From the NCBI RefSeq assembly GCF_963678635.1, contig NC_087070.1, positions 27,280,057-27,344,056 on the forward strand: a stretch of 64,000 bases of DNA, written 5' to 3'. The notes under the pieces were generated by a model, which did no database searches, was not told the DNA's origin, and saw only the letters and a list, made by a program, of their open reading frames with translations. The position numbers and the translations under genes were made by a program. Below, piece after piece: positions 10,819 through 20,812 of this stretch. The number at the start of each line of letters is the position of its first letter. Position 1 is the first letter of the stretch. Origin of the DNA: Symsagittifera roscoffensis. Lineage: Eukaryota > Xenacoelomorpha > Acoela > Convolutidae.

Positions 10819-11550
10819 TCATGTCTTTACTTGGGGCGTTGCCGTTATCATCACTGATTCGACCTCTTTGTCTTCATCCAACCCTTCCAACTCTTGCCTC
10901 CCCCCTGCTCGAGCCTTAAGGATATTAGTACTTTTAATTATAATACTAGTTTTGACTTTATCCTCTCTTATACTTTCAATTATTTTATTGACCGTTTTTT
11001 GTTTCAGAGTATAGCTGTCTTTACATTCGTCTTCTTTGGTCTTCCGTGATGCCCTTCTCAACTCGACCATCTTGCTCAGCAGTTCTCCTCTAGCTTTCTC
11101 CTCCAGACCCGTCCCGATCAGGACAGGCTCTCCGAACTTCACCACTGTGTCCCACAGTTCTTCCTTGAAATCATCCAGTGTGATCTCGCCATCCACTTCT
11201 CGATTGAAATCGCTCAAGAATTCTCGCCAAGCGTCCTCATCCAGAGTGCCTAGGAACATATCCTTGTTTCCCTCGAAGGTATTCTTCTCCCTTTCTCCTG
11301 CGCTCAAGAGTATCATTCCTATATTAGAAGTCTCACCCATCAGTGGCCATTCTAGATTTTTACGGGGAGATGAGGTCAGAGGTGGTGTGGGAGTGTCTGT
11401 CCAATTTTCTCCGCTCAGGTCCTTCAACAGCTCTTGAGTGGTGAATTCTTCCTCTGATGGTTTTGGCTCGGGCGTGTTCCCCACTTCCATATCCTCCCCT
11501 GAGAGTCTCATCCATGCTTTCTTCTCCTGATTCGACTCTTCTTCTCTCAA
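10819..11550 (-). CDS. Unknown acidic protein, 243 codons
   Basis: This frame is rich in Glu, Lys and Asp with no recognisable domain. A charged segment around residues 165-215 could form a helix. It overlaps the end of the preceding frame (11360-12598), shifted by one base. The amino-acid style continues across the overlap, so the two may be one gene with a frameshift near 11500, or successive exons. Confidence 0.4.
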   Translation of the reverse strand: MREEESNQEKKAWMRLSGEDMEVGNTPEPKPSEEEFTTQELLKDLSGENWTDTPTPPLTSSPRKNLEWPLMGETSNIGMILLSAGEREKNTFEGNKDMFLGTLDEDAWREFLSDFNREVDGEITLDDFKEELWDTVVKFGEPVLIGTGLEEKARGELLSKMVELRRASRKTKEDECKDSYTLKQKTVNKIIESIREDKVKTSIIIKSTNILKARAGGRQELEGLDEDKEVESVMITATPQVKT

Positions 11551-12964
11551 GAATCCTCCTGAATCGATCTTCTACAGGGCCGCTTCTTTTATCTCCAGGG
11601 GTGCCCACCGACAGGGGTGATGGTGTCGTCGGATCCGGTTTCTTGTATTCCGTCAGAGCCACATACAACGGACCTGCTGCATCCAGCTCCTTCCCCTCCT
11701 GTCTCATCTCCACCTGCTCCAGTCCGTAAGGTGCCCGATATCTTCTCGTGGCAAACTTCATCTCGTCCTTTAGTGCAATGTGTCCTTCTTCCACGATCAT
11801 CCTGCCATCGTCCCACACCAGCAACATGTTCTCCAAACCCGCCCGCTCAAGCTTTCTCAAGACCTCTCGTATCTCGAATTTTGGGGGCAATGAGCCTCTC
11901 ATCTTCTTCGCTTGGGTCGTCCAGGAGTTTATTTTTATGTCACAGGTGTGAAAATAGACCGATGCAGTGTAGCCGATGAATACGGGATCCCAGCCATCGA
12001 TGATTTCCCTCTGCTGTCCTTCCGCCGCTGCTCTCGCGAACAGGGACGGGACCACCAGGGAACTGTTCATTCCCAGGGTCATTCTCCTTACCGTTGGGAA
12101 CTCTGGAATGGTTGTCGGCAAGATTTCCTTCTCCAGTATTGCCTCTAGCTTCCTCTTCACCAACTCGAAGCTCTTCTTCCTCGCTGGAATTCTCAAGAAC
12201 TCTTGTCCACTCGCCGTCAGGGTATTTAGGTTCCAGAATTTGGTGTAAGTTTCGATGGGACCCTCGCGTTTACCTCCCATCCTACACTGCAGTTGTCCTC
12301 GGAAAGTGTACACCATCAATTCTTGATCTTTCACTTTTCCGAAGAGTACCGTGTTACTCATTTGTGCCCTCAGCACCTCTTGCTGACACCAGTTGAGTGT
12401 CGTCCCATCCAGTATACTTATGAGGCTCAAGTGTGTCACGGAGTTGCGATAAGCTGTCACCAGAGGATCTGGAAACGCGTATGTTACGGCCGGTCCATAA
12501 ATGCAGGTTACGACCTCCTCCAGTCCCCGAATTATCCCCATTGGGTCCGATCTCATCACCAGGCACAGGTCTGTCAACAGAGGCATGCCCCCATTCACTT
12601 TCCTCTATTCATCTCTCGTCTTTGGATTCTTTTCCTCACCAGTCATGTGTCGGTTCGGCATCATGAGGTACTCCACTAGCAGCGTCTTTTGCCCTGCAGC
12701 ACACTTATATGAATAGGTGTCAATGCTCGAGTGGGTTTTCCCCATCGACAGGGGCTCCCCATATTTCGTTAGTCGATGAAATGACACCAGATCACCATGG
12801 GTCAGGAGCACCAGTGCCAGATACCCGTCAATCCGGAGTGTTTCCCGTCAATGACTGAACATGTACGCAGATACCCGTCAATGAATGAACATGTACGCTG
12901 GACCCATGTTGAATAGGTACCTCGGGTAAACCAGGTGCAGTGCCAACAACAGGCTGATGGGCAT
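11360..12964 (-). pseudogene. Unknown third gene after the SGNH pair, interrupted
   Basis: An ATG at 12964 lies two bases after the TGA of the preceding gene (12967-12969) and opens with a hydrophobic leader. Comparison with the decayed paralogue at 30172-30381 supports this start. The reading is then broken by a short tandem duplication at about 12835-12905 and by an in-frame TAG at 12605-12607. Beyond that, 12598-11360 is open for 412 codons. I do not recognise the protein. Conserved points shared with the paralogues include SILDGT, an RGQL/RNQL core and MGGKREGP. The C-terminus is rich in Pro, Arg and Ser. Confidence 0.5.
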
Positions 12965-12966
12965 GC

Positions 12967-14148
12967 TCAGGATTTCTTGTACAAAGGCTCCTTTGCACCA
13001 AATACTCCAGCCATGAACTCCTTTCCCCAACAAGGACTTAAGAACTCAAGAATCTCGTGATCCCTCCTCGTCTTCAGCTCGCCCTTTGCGTGCTCCCTCC
13101 AGAATCCTCCAAATGTGACCTCGTTGGCAGCTGTGACGAACCTGGTCACCTTCATTTCCCTTTTCTCGGCCACTTCCAGCTGCTCCTCAAGAAAACTCCA
13201 GATTTGCTTCACAAGAGGTGGGGCCTTCTCCTTCGTCTTCTCCGTAGCATTTTCCAACCTTGGTGTCAGGAATGGCCACCTGCTTCTTTCTTGTGTCAGT
13301 CGATACACCACCGACTCCAGTTGCTTCTCTGTTGCAGCTACGTTCTTTTTTTCATTGCTCGGTCCTCTAGACTTACTGGTGGAGCTTGTGATAGTCAAGC
13401 CCATGCTTCGAAACCACAGGCTGGGCGTCAGGTGAGTTGTTATAGGATGATCGTCCCCTATAACCGGACTGAACTTGAGTTGCCTGGCGAAGCTCGATAT
13501 CTCCAGCAAGAGGACCTCGTCCAACACGAAGAGGATATCTGCTAACTCGTAGAAGCCCCTCAACGCGTGTGACACATCCGCCCACGCCGCCGCCAGTTCT
13601 GACTTGCGAAGCCTCAAGTTCGTCGGTTCCAACTCCCGATTGGGAGCTGCCATCAGGATCCGCCATTCATTCCCCTCGGCTATTAAGATCAAGACCGCAT
13701 ACACAATTTGCAGAGCGGGAGGCATACTCGCGTACCCGGGGGACGTCGTGAACACCACTCTTGTCTTGGAACCAAACCGCGAGGTAACATTCTCCTGTAC
13801 CTCATTCATCGTTGCAAATAACGTCTGGATAGCTTCCCAGATTCTCTTCGGCGCCGGTTCATCGCCCTTGAGCTGCTCAAGAAACCTAATCGCATGCAGG
13901 TGGTCATTCATTCCCGCAAACAGTAGTAGCTCGGGCTCGCAAAGCATCTCCGATTTTATCGCTACCACCAAGGTTAACATTTGATTCAGCTCGGCTCCTG
14001 GCAGTGAGTATACCAAAGTCTCCGGCCAGAACAACTTGGGAGAGGTTCCCTCGAAGTCCGATCCCGCTACAATGATCACCCTCTCAGCAGCTGGATCTGC
14101 TCTGTCGTAAATTGCCAAGGTCTTGGCCAATTGGGTCTTCCCGCAGGA
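12967..14148 (-). CDS. SGNH-like second protein, in frame with the first SGNH gene
   Basis: About 390 codons stay open directly after the TAA (14149-14151) of the 803-codon gene, in the same frame and with no ATG at the junction. Residues near the start read IIVAGSDF, followed about 50 residues later by LFAGMNDHLH. These resemble blocks I and III of SGNH hydrolases, but the serine context is GSD, not GDS, and no C-terminal D-x-x-H is evident, so catalysis is doubtful. The C-terminal part (PPLVKQIWSFL to EFLSP) is conserved in the decayed paralogue at 30400-30615. Translation would need readthrough of the TAA, a spliced message or internal initiation. Confidence 0.5.
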   Translation of the reverse strand, partial: SCGKTQLAKTLAIYDRADPAAERVIIVAGSDFEGTSPKLFWPETLVYSLPGAELNQMLTLVVAIKSEMLCEPELLLFAGMNDHLHAIRFLEQLKGDEPAPKRIWEAIQTLFATMNEVQENVTSRFGSKTRVVFTTSPGYASMPPALQIVYAVLILIAEGNEWRILMAAPNRELEPTNLRLRKSELAAAWADVSHALRGFYELADILFVLDEVLLLEISSFARQLKFSPVIGDDHPITTHLTPSLWFRSMGLTITSSTSKSRGPSNEKKNVAATEKQLESVVYRLTQERSRWPFLTPRLENATEKTKEKAPPLVKQIWSFLEEQLEVAEKREMKVTRFVTAANEVTFGGFWREHAKGELKTRRDHEILEFLSPCWGKEFMAGVFGAKEPLYKKS

Positions 14149-16560
14149 TTACCCGTATCTAGGGTCGTCCGCCAACCTCGTTTCTTCATAAGCGGCTACT
14201 GGCAATTCCATCTCTCTTGGGTCCAATAGTTTGTCTACCACCCTCAACTGAGCTGGAGTTGCCAACCTGATTCTGGCAATGCTCGTTCGATGCTTGGGAG
14301 GCTCCACTATGAGTCCCGGACTCCCCAGCAACTTGAGAGGCCTGTAATTGATTGGTCCCATGACTGATTTTGTGGGAATCCCCGTCAGATCCGCCGTCTC
14401 CATTATTCTTGCTCTTGAGAAATGCGTCTCGTGAGCCTTCAACCAGTCCACGCACTGGTGTCTACTCAAGTCTTCATGTGACACTCGCTCGCGACCCAAA
14501 GCTTCCGCTAACTCTTGTCTGCATTCCAGGTCTTCCAAGTCCAGCTCCTTTACCTTCTCCAGATATCTCGACCGACTGGTCTCCGCCGGTCTCTCCACCC
14601 TCTTGCTCTCTACCACTACCACCGAGGATACTACCGAACTCTGAGGTGTTGATGACGTTGCCTCCTCGGCCTCCATTGGTGCGGCACCTGGTAATATGGT
14701 CCGGCTGCTCCTCGAGCTGTCTCTAGAATCGGCCGTCGCTCCCAGGTGACTGGATAATGTTCTTGAGTTAAGGAAAGGTGGATTTGGAGGTGGCCCGAAC
14801 GTGAATTGGGCCGTCTCCAGCAATTCTGCCTCCAACGCGCTTATGTGCCTTTGGAAGACATCATTCAACCATTCCACTCCCCTAGGCCTGTCAAAGTGGA
14901 TCCCGTCTGAGGATGTATCGTCGGGGAAAACAGATCGCTCCATCTGCTCGGCTACGTCCAGTAATTCAACGGGAAGGACACTCCTTCGATGTATTTGCCT
15001 GATTATTTCGTTCAGGTTTCGCACCTTCGTGTTCATTTCCATCTCGTTTTGGTCCGCCTTCATGTTGTAGGGAATCGTACAAACCGTGAGAATGGCAGGA
15101 TCCATTTGAATCCGCAATTCCTCAAGGATGCAGCTCATCTTGTCATGTAGCTTCAACACCTTCCTGGACTCCCCCCTGGACACGTCATTCATCCCGATCA
15201 TTAGAGTCACCGTATATACTCTCGCCATCACTAGCATCTCAAGTGATGCCAATATATGTGGCATCGCAGCTCCAGCGAAACACACGATCCCTGTTTGCCA
15301 ATGTGATTGAAACCGGGTCAGCACCCGCAGCAGGCTGTCCCCTACGATTAGGTGGACCGCCCCCTCTGGTACACGTGGCTGCGTGAGGTATTCCACCCAA
15401 GCCGCCTCATGGAAGCAATCCCTCCTGACTCTTTGTGCCGTGCTCCAATCCATGCGATTGTGCCTGTGGTACCTGCCCTCCGTGATCTTCTTGTAGCTTG
15501 AGATTACCACACTCCTGATCGGTTGCTCCCTCCACGTCGGGGATAGCTCCACTCTTGCTGGACTCTCACGATTCCTTAGTTGTAGCCTCTCTTTCAATTC
15601 TTTCAGACGTGACGAGCTGCCGCTCACCTGACTGCTGCTCGGGGTTGAACTCGGGGTATACCCAGGCAGTGCGACGTCCATCAATGGACGTATCGGTTGT
15701 GTCTCTAGGCCACGCAGGGAGGACGTTGACTCAGTTGGTATCCATACCTCCAACCCCTGATTCATTTGCTCCTGAGCCGCGCGGTCAAGGTTAAATCGTC
15801 CCTTCGATCTGGGAGCTTCGTCCACCTCCATACGTGACTCTGGTCTTGAGCCGGTAACCATTCGCTCCATGGGCCTGGCTCCCTTTTGCATATCGAGCTC
15901 GCGTTGTCGTTGCTGGATTCTCTCAAGTTCCGACTTCAGCTGTTCACAATACGCGGCATTCTCTCGCACCCTTTGTTCTTGCTGATGCTCGGCCTTCAGC
16001 ATATCAAGTTCCCTCCGCGCTTGGACCTTTTCGACGACCGCTTGATCTCTCTCCAGGTTCGCTTGATCTCTCTCGAGCTTCGCTTGATCCCGGTCGAGGT
16101 TCGCTTTGTTCCTGTCCCTCTGTGCCCTCTCAAGTTCTCTCTTTAGAGTACTGAGGTCCGGATACGCTTCTCCCGTTTGTTGCGCTCGTGTCATCGATGG
16201 TATCTTACTCGTGCTCTGGCCCGCTGATCTTGCTGATGGTCTGACCGGTAGTGGGAACTCCCCTGCGCCATACTCGGTGTTGTTGCTCAAGCCAGGGTTC
16301 CTTGCCAAGTCGAATTCCCTCACTCCTCCATCCACATTCCAGGACAGCCATCTGGTTTGCTCTTGGTTGGATATTCCTTCAGTGGTGTAGCCGACCATTA
16401 GAACCGCTTTGGTTGCAGACTCCCAGCATTCGCCCTGCTCTTCCAATTGAAGGATGGCGTTCAGCATCACCGCCATTCTCTCATCCACTTGGGTGTAATC
16501 CAGATTCCTCAGGCGTCTGTATAGCTCATCAAGCGTGGGCTTCTTCAGAGCCGCGGGCAT
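14149..16560 (-). CDS. SGNH/GDSL hydrolase-domain protein, 803 codons
   Basis: An N-terminal domain (residues 1-100) precedes a long charged coiled coil (about 135-225, repeated LERDQA-type units), a low-complexity linker, and an SGNH hydrolase domain at about 400-575. All four hallmark residues are visible: Ser409 in VGDSL, Gly430 in CFAGAA, Asn458 in GMND, and Asp552/His555 in DGIHFD. Such enzymes act on esters. Esterase domains are known in ORF1 of some CR1-like LINEs, but no reverse transcriptase is linked here. It is the best-preserved gene of the minus-strand multi-ORF block. A decayed paralogue lies at 43645-45690. The substrate is unknown. Confidence 0.75.
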   Translation of the reverse strand: MPAALKKPTLDELYRRLRNLDYTQVDERMAVMLNAILQLEEQGECWESATKAVLMVGYTTEGISNQEQTRWLSWNVDGGVREFDLARNPGLSNNTEYGAGEFPLPVRPSARSAGQSTSKIPSMTRAQQTGEAYPDLSTLKRELERAQRDRNKANLDRDQAKLERDQANLERDQAVVEKVQARRELDMLKAEHQQEQRVRENAAYCEQLKSELERIQQRQRELDMQKGARPMERMVTGSRPESRMEVDEAPRSKGRFNLDRAAQEQMNQGLEVWIPTESTSSLRGLETQPIRPLMDVALPGYTPSSTPSSSQVSGSSSRLKELKERLQLRNRESPARVELSPTWREQPIRSVVISSYKKITEGRYHRHNRMDWSTAQRVRRDCFHEAAWVEYLTQPRVPEGAVHLIVGDSLLRVLTRFQSHWQTGIVCFAGAAMPHILASLEMLVMARVYTVTLMIGMNDVSRGESRKVLKLHDKMSCILEELRIQMDPAILTVCTIPYNMKADQNEMEMNTKVRNLNEIIRQIHRRSVLPVELLDVAEQMERSVFPDDTSSDGIHFDRPRGVEWLNDVFQRHISALEAELLETAQFTFGPPPNPPFLNSRTLSSHLGATADSRDSSRSSRTILPGAAPMEAEEATSSTPQSSVVSSVVVVESKRVERPAETSRSRYLEKVKELDLEDLECRQELAEALGRERVSHEDLSRHQCVDWLKAHETHFSRARIMETADLTGIPTKSVMGPINYRPLKLLGSPGLIVEPPKHRTSIARIRLATPAQLRVVDKLLDPREMELPVAAYEETRLADDPRYG

Positions 16561-16611
16561 GGACTTCCAAAATCAATCTGCCAATATTTCTGGATGATCT
16601 GGCTCACGTAC

Positions 16612-16735
16612 CAACTTGAGAATTACCGTACCAACTTGAGAATTACCTTACCACTTGAGAATTACCTTACCAACTTGAGAATTACCTTACCAACTTGAGA
16701 ATTAGCGTACCACTTGAGAATTTGAGAATTAACTT
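16612..16735. repeat. Minisatellite, about 20 bp unit, about 6 copies
   Basis: The unit accaacttgagaattacctt is repeated with small indels immediately upstream of the start of the SGNH gene. From its position it would lie in the 5' leader or promoter of that gene. Confidence 0.85.
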
Positions 16736-17070
16736 CTTGAAGCGTTGTTCACCTTATGTGTTCGTTCAAGAACTTCTTTTCTTTCAATTGAGTGTAGTTG
16801 GGTAGTCAATTTGACTTTACCAAATCAATCTGAAAATAACACTTGATTTTTAGACTAACATGCTATGTTCCTAATCTAAACCCCCCCCTGCCACTATAGT
16901 TAAATTCTTATCCTTTTCGTTCTACTAAAATAGTTCAATTGGAAGTTTTCTAAAAGCATGCAGATTCATTTTATGTTTTAGCACCATCAATCATTTAAAA
17001 TTTAATTGTCATGCCAATCACCTCTAAGATCCTTCTACCTGTTCTGTATCCCAACACCTAACTCGGGGTT
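16736..17070. other. Short gene-free interval
   Basis: AT-rich sequence lies between the SGNH gene's upstream minisatellite and the coiled-coil gene. No open frame or RNA motif is recognised. Confidence 0.5.
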
Positions 17071-18000
17071 CTAAAACCGAAGCGGTTCTAATGGTATTGC
17101 ACATGAAATCTCAGCCTGGTGCCTACTCATTGTGTCCATTCTCGTTTCCAAACTCCCCAACTGGCTATTCACTGCGTCATATCGTTGCTTCATTTCTTGC
17201 ATGTCTTTTTTGATGTTCTTGTCTCGCTCTTCATCAGTGGTGTCTACCTTGTCCGACATCTGCTGAAGCCTTTCCTCTGTCGCTTTCGCTAGATTGAAAT
17301 AGCTTTGCAGGTACTCATGTTTGTTGTATCTTAATTCTTTCTTTATCACATCTCTATCCTCCTCGCTGTGCTTTAGTCTCTTGTCGATCTGATCTAGCTT
17401 CGCCATCAGATCGCCCAGATCGAGAGACATTGTTTCATGATCAGATGTTGCCCTCTTGTTGGCTGCTGTTCCCGATCTAATCTGGTCTTCGTTTTGGTCC
17501 GTGTCTGTTGTTTTCGTGGAGACTGTTCCGAATGTTTTGCCTTTCTCGTTCTTTGGTTCCTCCGTCACTATGTCTCGTGATTTCATCCCGACCATCATTG
17601 CCAACGTTTCAGTAAATGACGTTCTTTTTTCTTGAGACACGTCCTTTGCCGTTTCTGGCGTGTTGCCCGTTGTGTCTTCCACAGTGTCTATCGGCGAGAA
17701 CTCCATGGAATTTGGATTTGGTTCTTCTGCATTCGGCATCGGTGTTGACTCCGTCGTCTTCTTCTCCACCTCATCCACACTCTGGTCCGGTGTCTCTAGG
17801 TCAATCTCCACTGCATGTTTCTCTTCCATGCCCTCTTTTGTTTTGTTCTCCGTATTACTCCTCGTGTTGACCATGCTAACTGAAAAATTCTTCCTTGTTA
17901 CTTTTGGGCCCATGGATGCTGTTTTACGTAGCGACGAGTTATATTTCGTTTTTGATTCTGTAGATCTTTTTTCAGCCACCGGTACCCTGCTCCGTCTCAT
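17071..18000 (-). CDS. Coiled-coil protein, 309 codons, unknown role
   Basis: The frame has a basic N-terminus (MRRSRVPVAEKR), a Glu/Thr/Pro-rich middle and a clear coiled coil at about residues 195-295, where charged residues alternate with Leu, Ile and Met in heptad-like spacing. It contains no Cys/His cluster, signal peptide or membrane segment. It lies on the same strand as, and upstream of, the SGNH gene and could be the first gene of that element. A gag-like or LINE ORF1-like multimerising role is possible from its general build, but there is no motif to prove it. Confidence 0.5.
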   Translation of the reverse strand: MRRSRVPVAEKRSTESKTKYNSSLRKTASMGPKVTRKNFSVSMVNTRSNTENKTKEGMEEKHAVEIDLETPDQSVDEVEKKTTESTPMPNAEEPNPNSMEFSPIDTVEDTTGNTPETAKDVSQEKRTSFTETLAMMVGMKSRDIVTEEPKNEKGKTFGTVSTKTTDTDQNEDQIRSGTAANKRATSDHETMSLDLGDLMAKLDQIDKRLKHSEEDRDVIKKELRYNKHEYLQSYFNLAKATEERLQQMSDKVDTTDEERDKNIKKDMQEMKQRYDAVNSQLGSLETRMDTMSRHQAEISCAIPLEPLRF

Positions 18001-18249
18001 GATTTCTATTTAACAATTGATTTTATTTACAATACTGGTATTTACAAAATCCTATTCTAACAGAAAATAATCATAAAAAACAAATTTTTTTTGCTAAAAA
18101 AAAAACTACTTTACTGTTCCTTCTAAGATTTTGTTAAAAAGTCTACTAATTCGTGATCCTATAACTATCGTGTTCTAACTAGTCCTATTGCTTTTGATTC
18201 AATTAATTCGACCTGTCTCAAGACCCTTGAGTAACGTCACTCCACTTTT

Positions 18250-19100
18250 TCGTGCTGTCCGAAGCTTTCTCTCTACTGTCCCAAGACTATTCAATGCTGT
18301 CCCAGTACTTCTTGTTAGTGTCACAAGACCACTGTCCCAAGACCCTTGCCCTAAGAAGACTGTCCCAAGACTACTGTCTCAAGACTAGTGTCCCAAGACC
18401 ACTGTGCCAAGACTACTGTCCCAAGACCCTTGCCCTAAGACTACTGTCCCAAGACTAGTGTCCCAAGACCACTGTCCCAAGACTACTGTCCCAAGACCCT
18501 TGCCCTAAGAATACTGTCCCAAGACTCCTGTCCCAAGACTACTGTCCCAAGACTACTGTCCCAAGACTTGTGTCCCAAGACTACTGTCCCAAGACTACTG
18601 TCCCAAGACTACTGTCCCAAGACCAGTGTCCCAAGACCACTGTCCCATGACCACTGTCCCAAGACTACTGTCCCAAGACCAGTGTCCCAAGATCACTGTC
18701 CCAAGACCACTGTCCCAAGACCACTGTCCCAAGACCACTGTCCCAAGACCACTGTCCCAAGACCACTGTGCCAAGACCACTGTCCCAAGACCACTGTCCC
18801 AAGACCACTGTCCCAAGACCACTGTCCAAAGACTACTGTCCCAAGACCAGTGTCCCAAGACCACTGTCCCAAGACCACTGTCCCAAGACCACTGTCCCAA
18901 GACTCTTGTCCCAAGACCAGTGTCCCATGACTGTGTCGTACCGAGACTGCTCTGGCCCAAGAGTGTCCCAAGACTGCACCGTCCCAAGACTGTCCCAAGA
19001 CTGAACTGTCCCAAGACTGTCCCAAGACTGTACTGCTCCAAGACCGTCCCCAGACTGCAATGTCCCAAGACTTCTTCGGTACTGTCCCAAGACTTGTCAC
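18250..19100. repeat. Minisatellite, 14-bp unit actgtcccaagacc, dozens of copies
   Basis: Head-to-tail 14-bp units run for about 850 bp and degenerate towards both ends. Because 14 is not a multiple of three and the unit has few stops, long artificial frames with a 14-residue period appear on both strands. None should be taken as a gene. Confidence 0.97.
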
Positions 19101-19110
19101 TAAGTGTCTG

Positions 19111-20436
19111 GATAGTAGGATCTCTTCTTCTTTGTTGTGGGGACTCTTCAACCACTGTACCGTGTACCACCACTTGAGCTCTAGTAAAAATATTCCCAAA
19201 ATCCCTATCTTAATGGCCAAAATCCAAATACTGACCCCCCTGTATTTATCTCCCTTTCGTTGCTTCAGGCTATTTGAAACCCCAACTTTTTCGCACGTAT
19301 CTTGTGATCACCTGTTCGTTCAAATACTAACAACAAATTTTCACCAAAACGTAAAAATTTAAACAGAAAAAATTACAAAAACAGAGAGATGAACCCACCT
19401 TAAAACCAAAGCTGACTGATGTCAACCTTTGTCCGAAAAAATGTCTGGTACCCGATTGCCACGCGTTTCCTCCCCCCTGCTAGCGATCTTATGGGGTATC
19501 ACAAAAACTGTCTATGTCCGTTCCCCCCTACCGATCCGACCAGGGTACCTACCTTAACTCGATGTTAAATTTGGATATCCGCTTCTTATAACCAACGCGT
19601 GTAAGTATCTAATGTAACTAAATCGACGATGCCGAACAATTAGTTACTCTAATGTGTCCCCCCTTTTTACACTTTACAACCACCAACCTTTAACCTAACC
19701 AGCCCCCCTTCTAACCTCCCCCCTCCTTAGCCCCCCACTTAAGCCGAAAAATCCCTTAAGCGCCGGGTGCTAAACCTCTCGATCTTAAGGCCTGCTTGTG
19801 TAAAAACTTCCTCAAAACAATGGGGCTCCGCTTGTCCAATTTTACACTTATTTCCTATAATGTTATGTGGATTTTAACGATACCCGTTTGTCCAACTTGA
19901 GAACACCCCTGTGCGTCCTCTTCTTGTTTTAGCGATCCCGTGCTGGTTGTCCCCTTGACGTGCACTGCACCTGACACCAGCACCACCTTCCCACTTGGCT
20001 GGTCACCTCTTCCAGTCAAGTCTCCTAGCGGTTCAGCTCAGTCCTTGTGAACCACTTTCCCACTCGGCTGGACACCTCTTCAAGTCAAGTCTCCTAGTGG
20101 TCCGGCTCTATCCTTGTGAACCACTTTCCCACTCGGCTGGACACCTCTTCCAGTCAAGTCTCCTAGTGGTCCGGCTAGGTTGCAGGCTATCTGAAAACCT
20201 TTAACAACGCCCCCCACTTGGGCACCTTATTGAAGTCACTGGTTTAGATTGCTAGATTGATCGAAACGATCGGTCTTATAAAACAGTATGGGTATACTAT
20301 TTAACTAATATAAAAGTTTGATCCAACTAATCTGGTATCAAAGTCACTGTCATTTTTGTTTTATGGTTTTTGTTCCTTTTTCTATACTTTTTTCTTGTTT
20401 TTGTCCCCCTAGTTACCCCCCCCCCTTTTAAATAAA
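19111..20436. other. Gene-free region with C-rich runs and a 69-bp tandem repeat
   Basis: This stretch has many short poly-C runs and no credible gene. At about 19988-20180 a 69-bp unit (core cactcggctggacacctctt) is repeated nearly three times and gives an apparent 23-residue protein repeat that is probably spurious. Confidence 0.7.
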
Positions 20437-20812
20437 ATTTAACTCAAGAATATCGTTTTGGATCTGGACCATTGGGAGACTTCAGTTGTCTGCTTTTCCG
20501 TTGAAGGTTCACACTGGTCCAGTTGATTTTTGCTCTGCTCTTGTATTTGTTTGGTTTCCTATATCAGATAGGACAGCTCTACTCTAGTATTCTACGATGG
20601 AAATTGCGAATAGCAATTTCCCACTGTGTATATTTGACAACTTTCCCGCAATTGTAATTCGGTTGTTCTGATCTTTTACTTGATGTTTTCAGTTGTCGCG
20701 AGAAAACTGAGCATGACAGGCTCCATTCGAATTCTTGAAAAACAAAAATTCATTCCAAAACCACGTATTTTCGTGCTCCTCAAGGTCAAACTTCCAGATA
20801 TGACCGACTTGC
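20437..20812 (+). repeat. Repeat R, copy 3
   Basis: This is the third copy of the repeat, in the same orientation as those at 1 and 3797. It keeps both inverted pairs. With copy 2 it brackets the multi-ORF block. Its right end abuts Penelope-like coding sequence at about 20813. Confidence 0.8.

Larger units (their letters stand above)
8065..11149. repeat. Tandem duplication of about 3.08 kb, right copy
   Basis: This is the partner of 4981-8064. It continues without a break on its right into the upstream ORFs of the element, so the right edge shows the ancestral arrangement. Confidence 0.95.

Noticed and set aside
13057-16619. Numerous plus-strand frames of 60-160 codons opposite the SGNH genes
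   Set aside because: They are shadows: the minus-strand frames contain the conserved motifs and are far longer.
16612-16735. Possible CRISPR array because of short regular repeats
   Set aside because: Units are contiguous without unique spacers and the setting is eukaryotic; it is a minisatellite.
18188-19220. Long frames on both strands with a 14-residue periodic sequence
   Set aside because: They are translations of a 14-bp minisatellite that has few stop codons; nothing suggests a protein.
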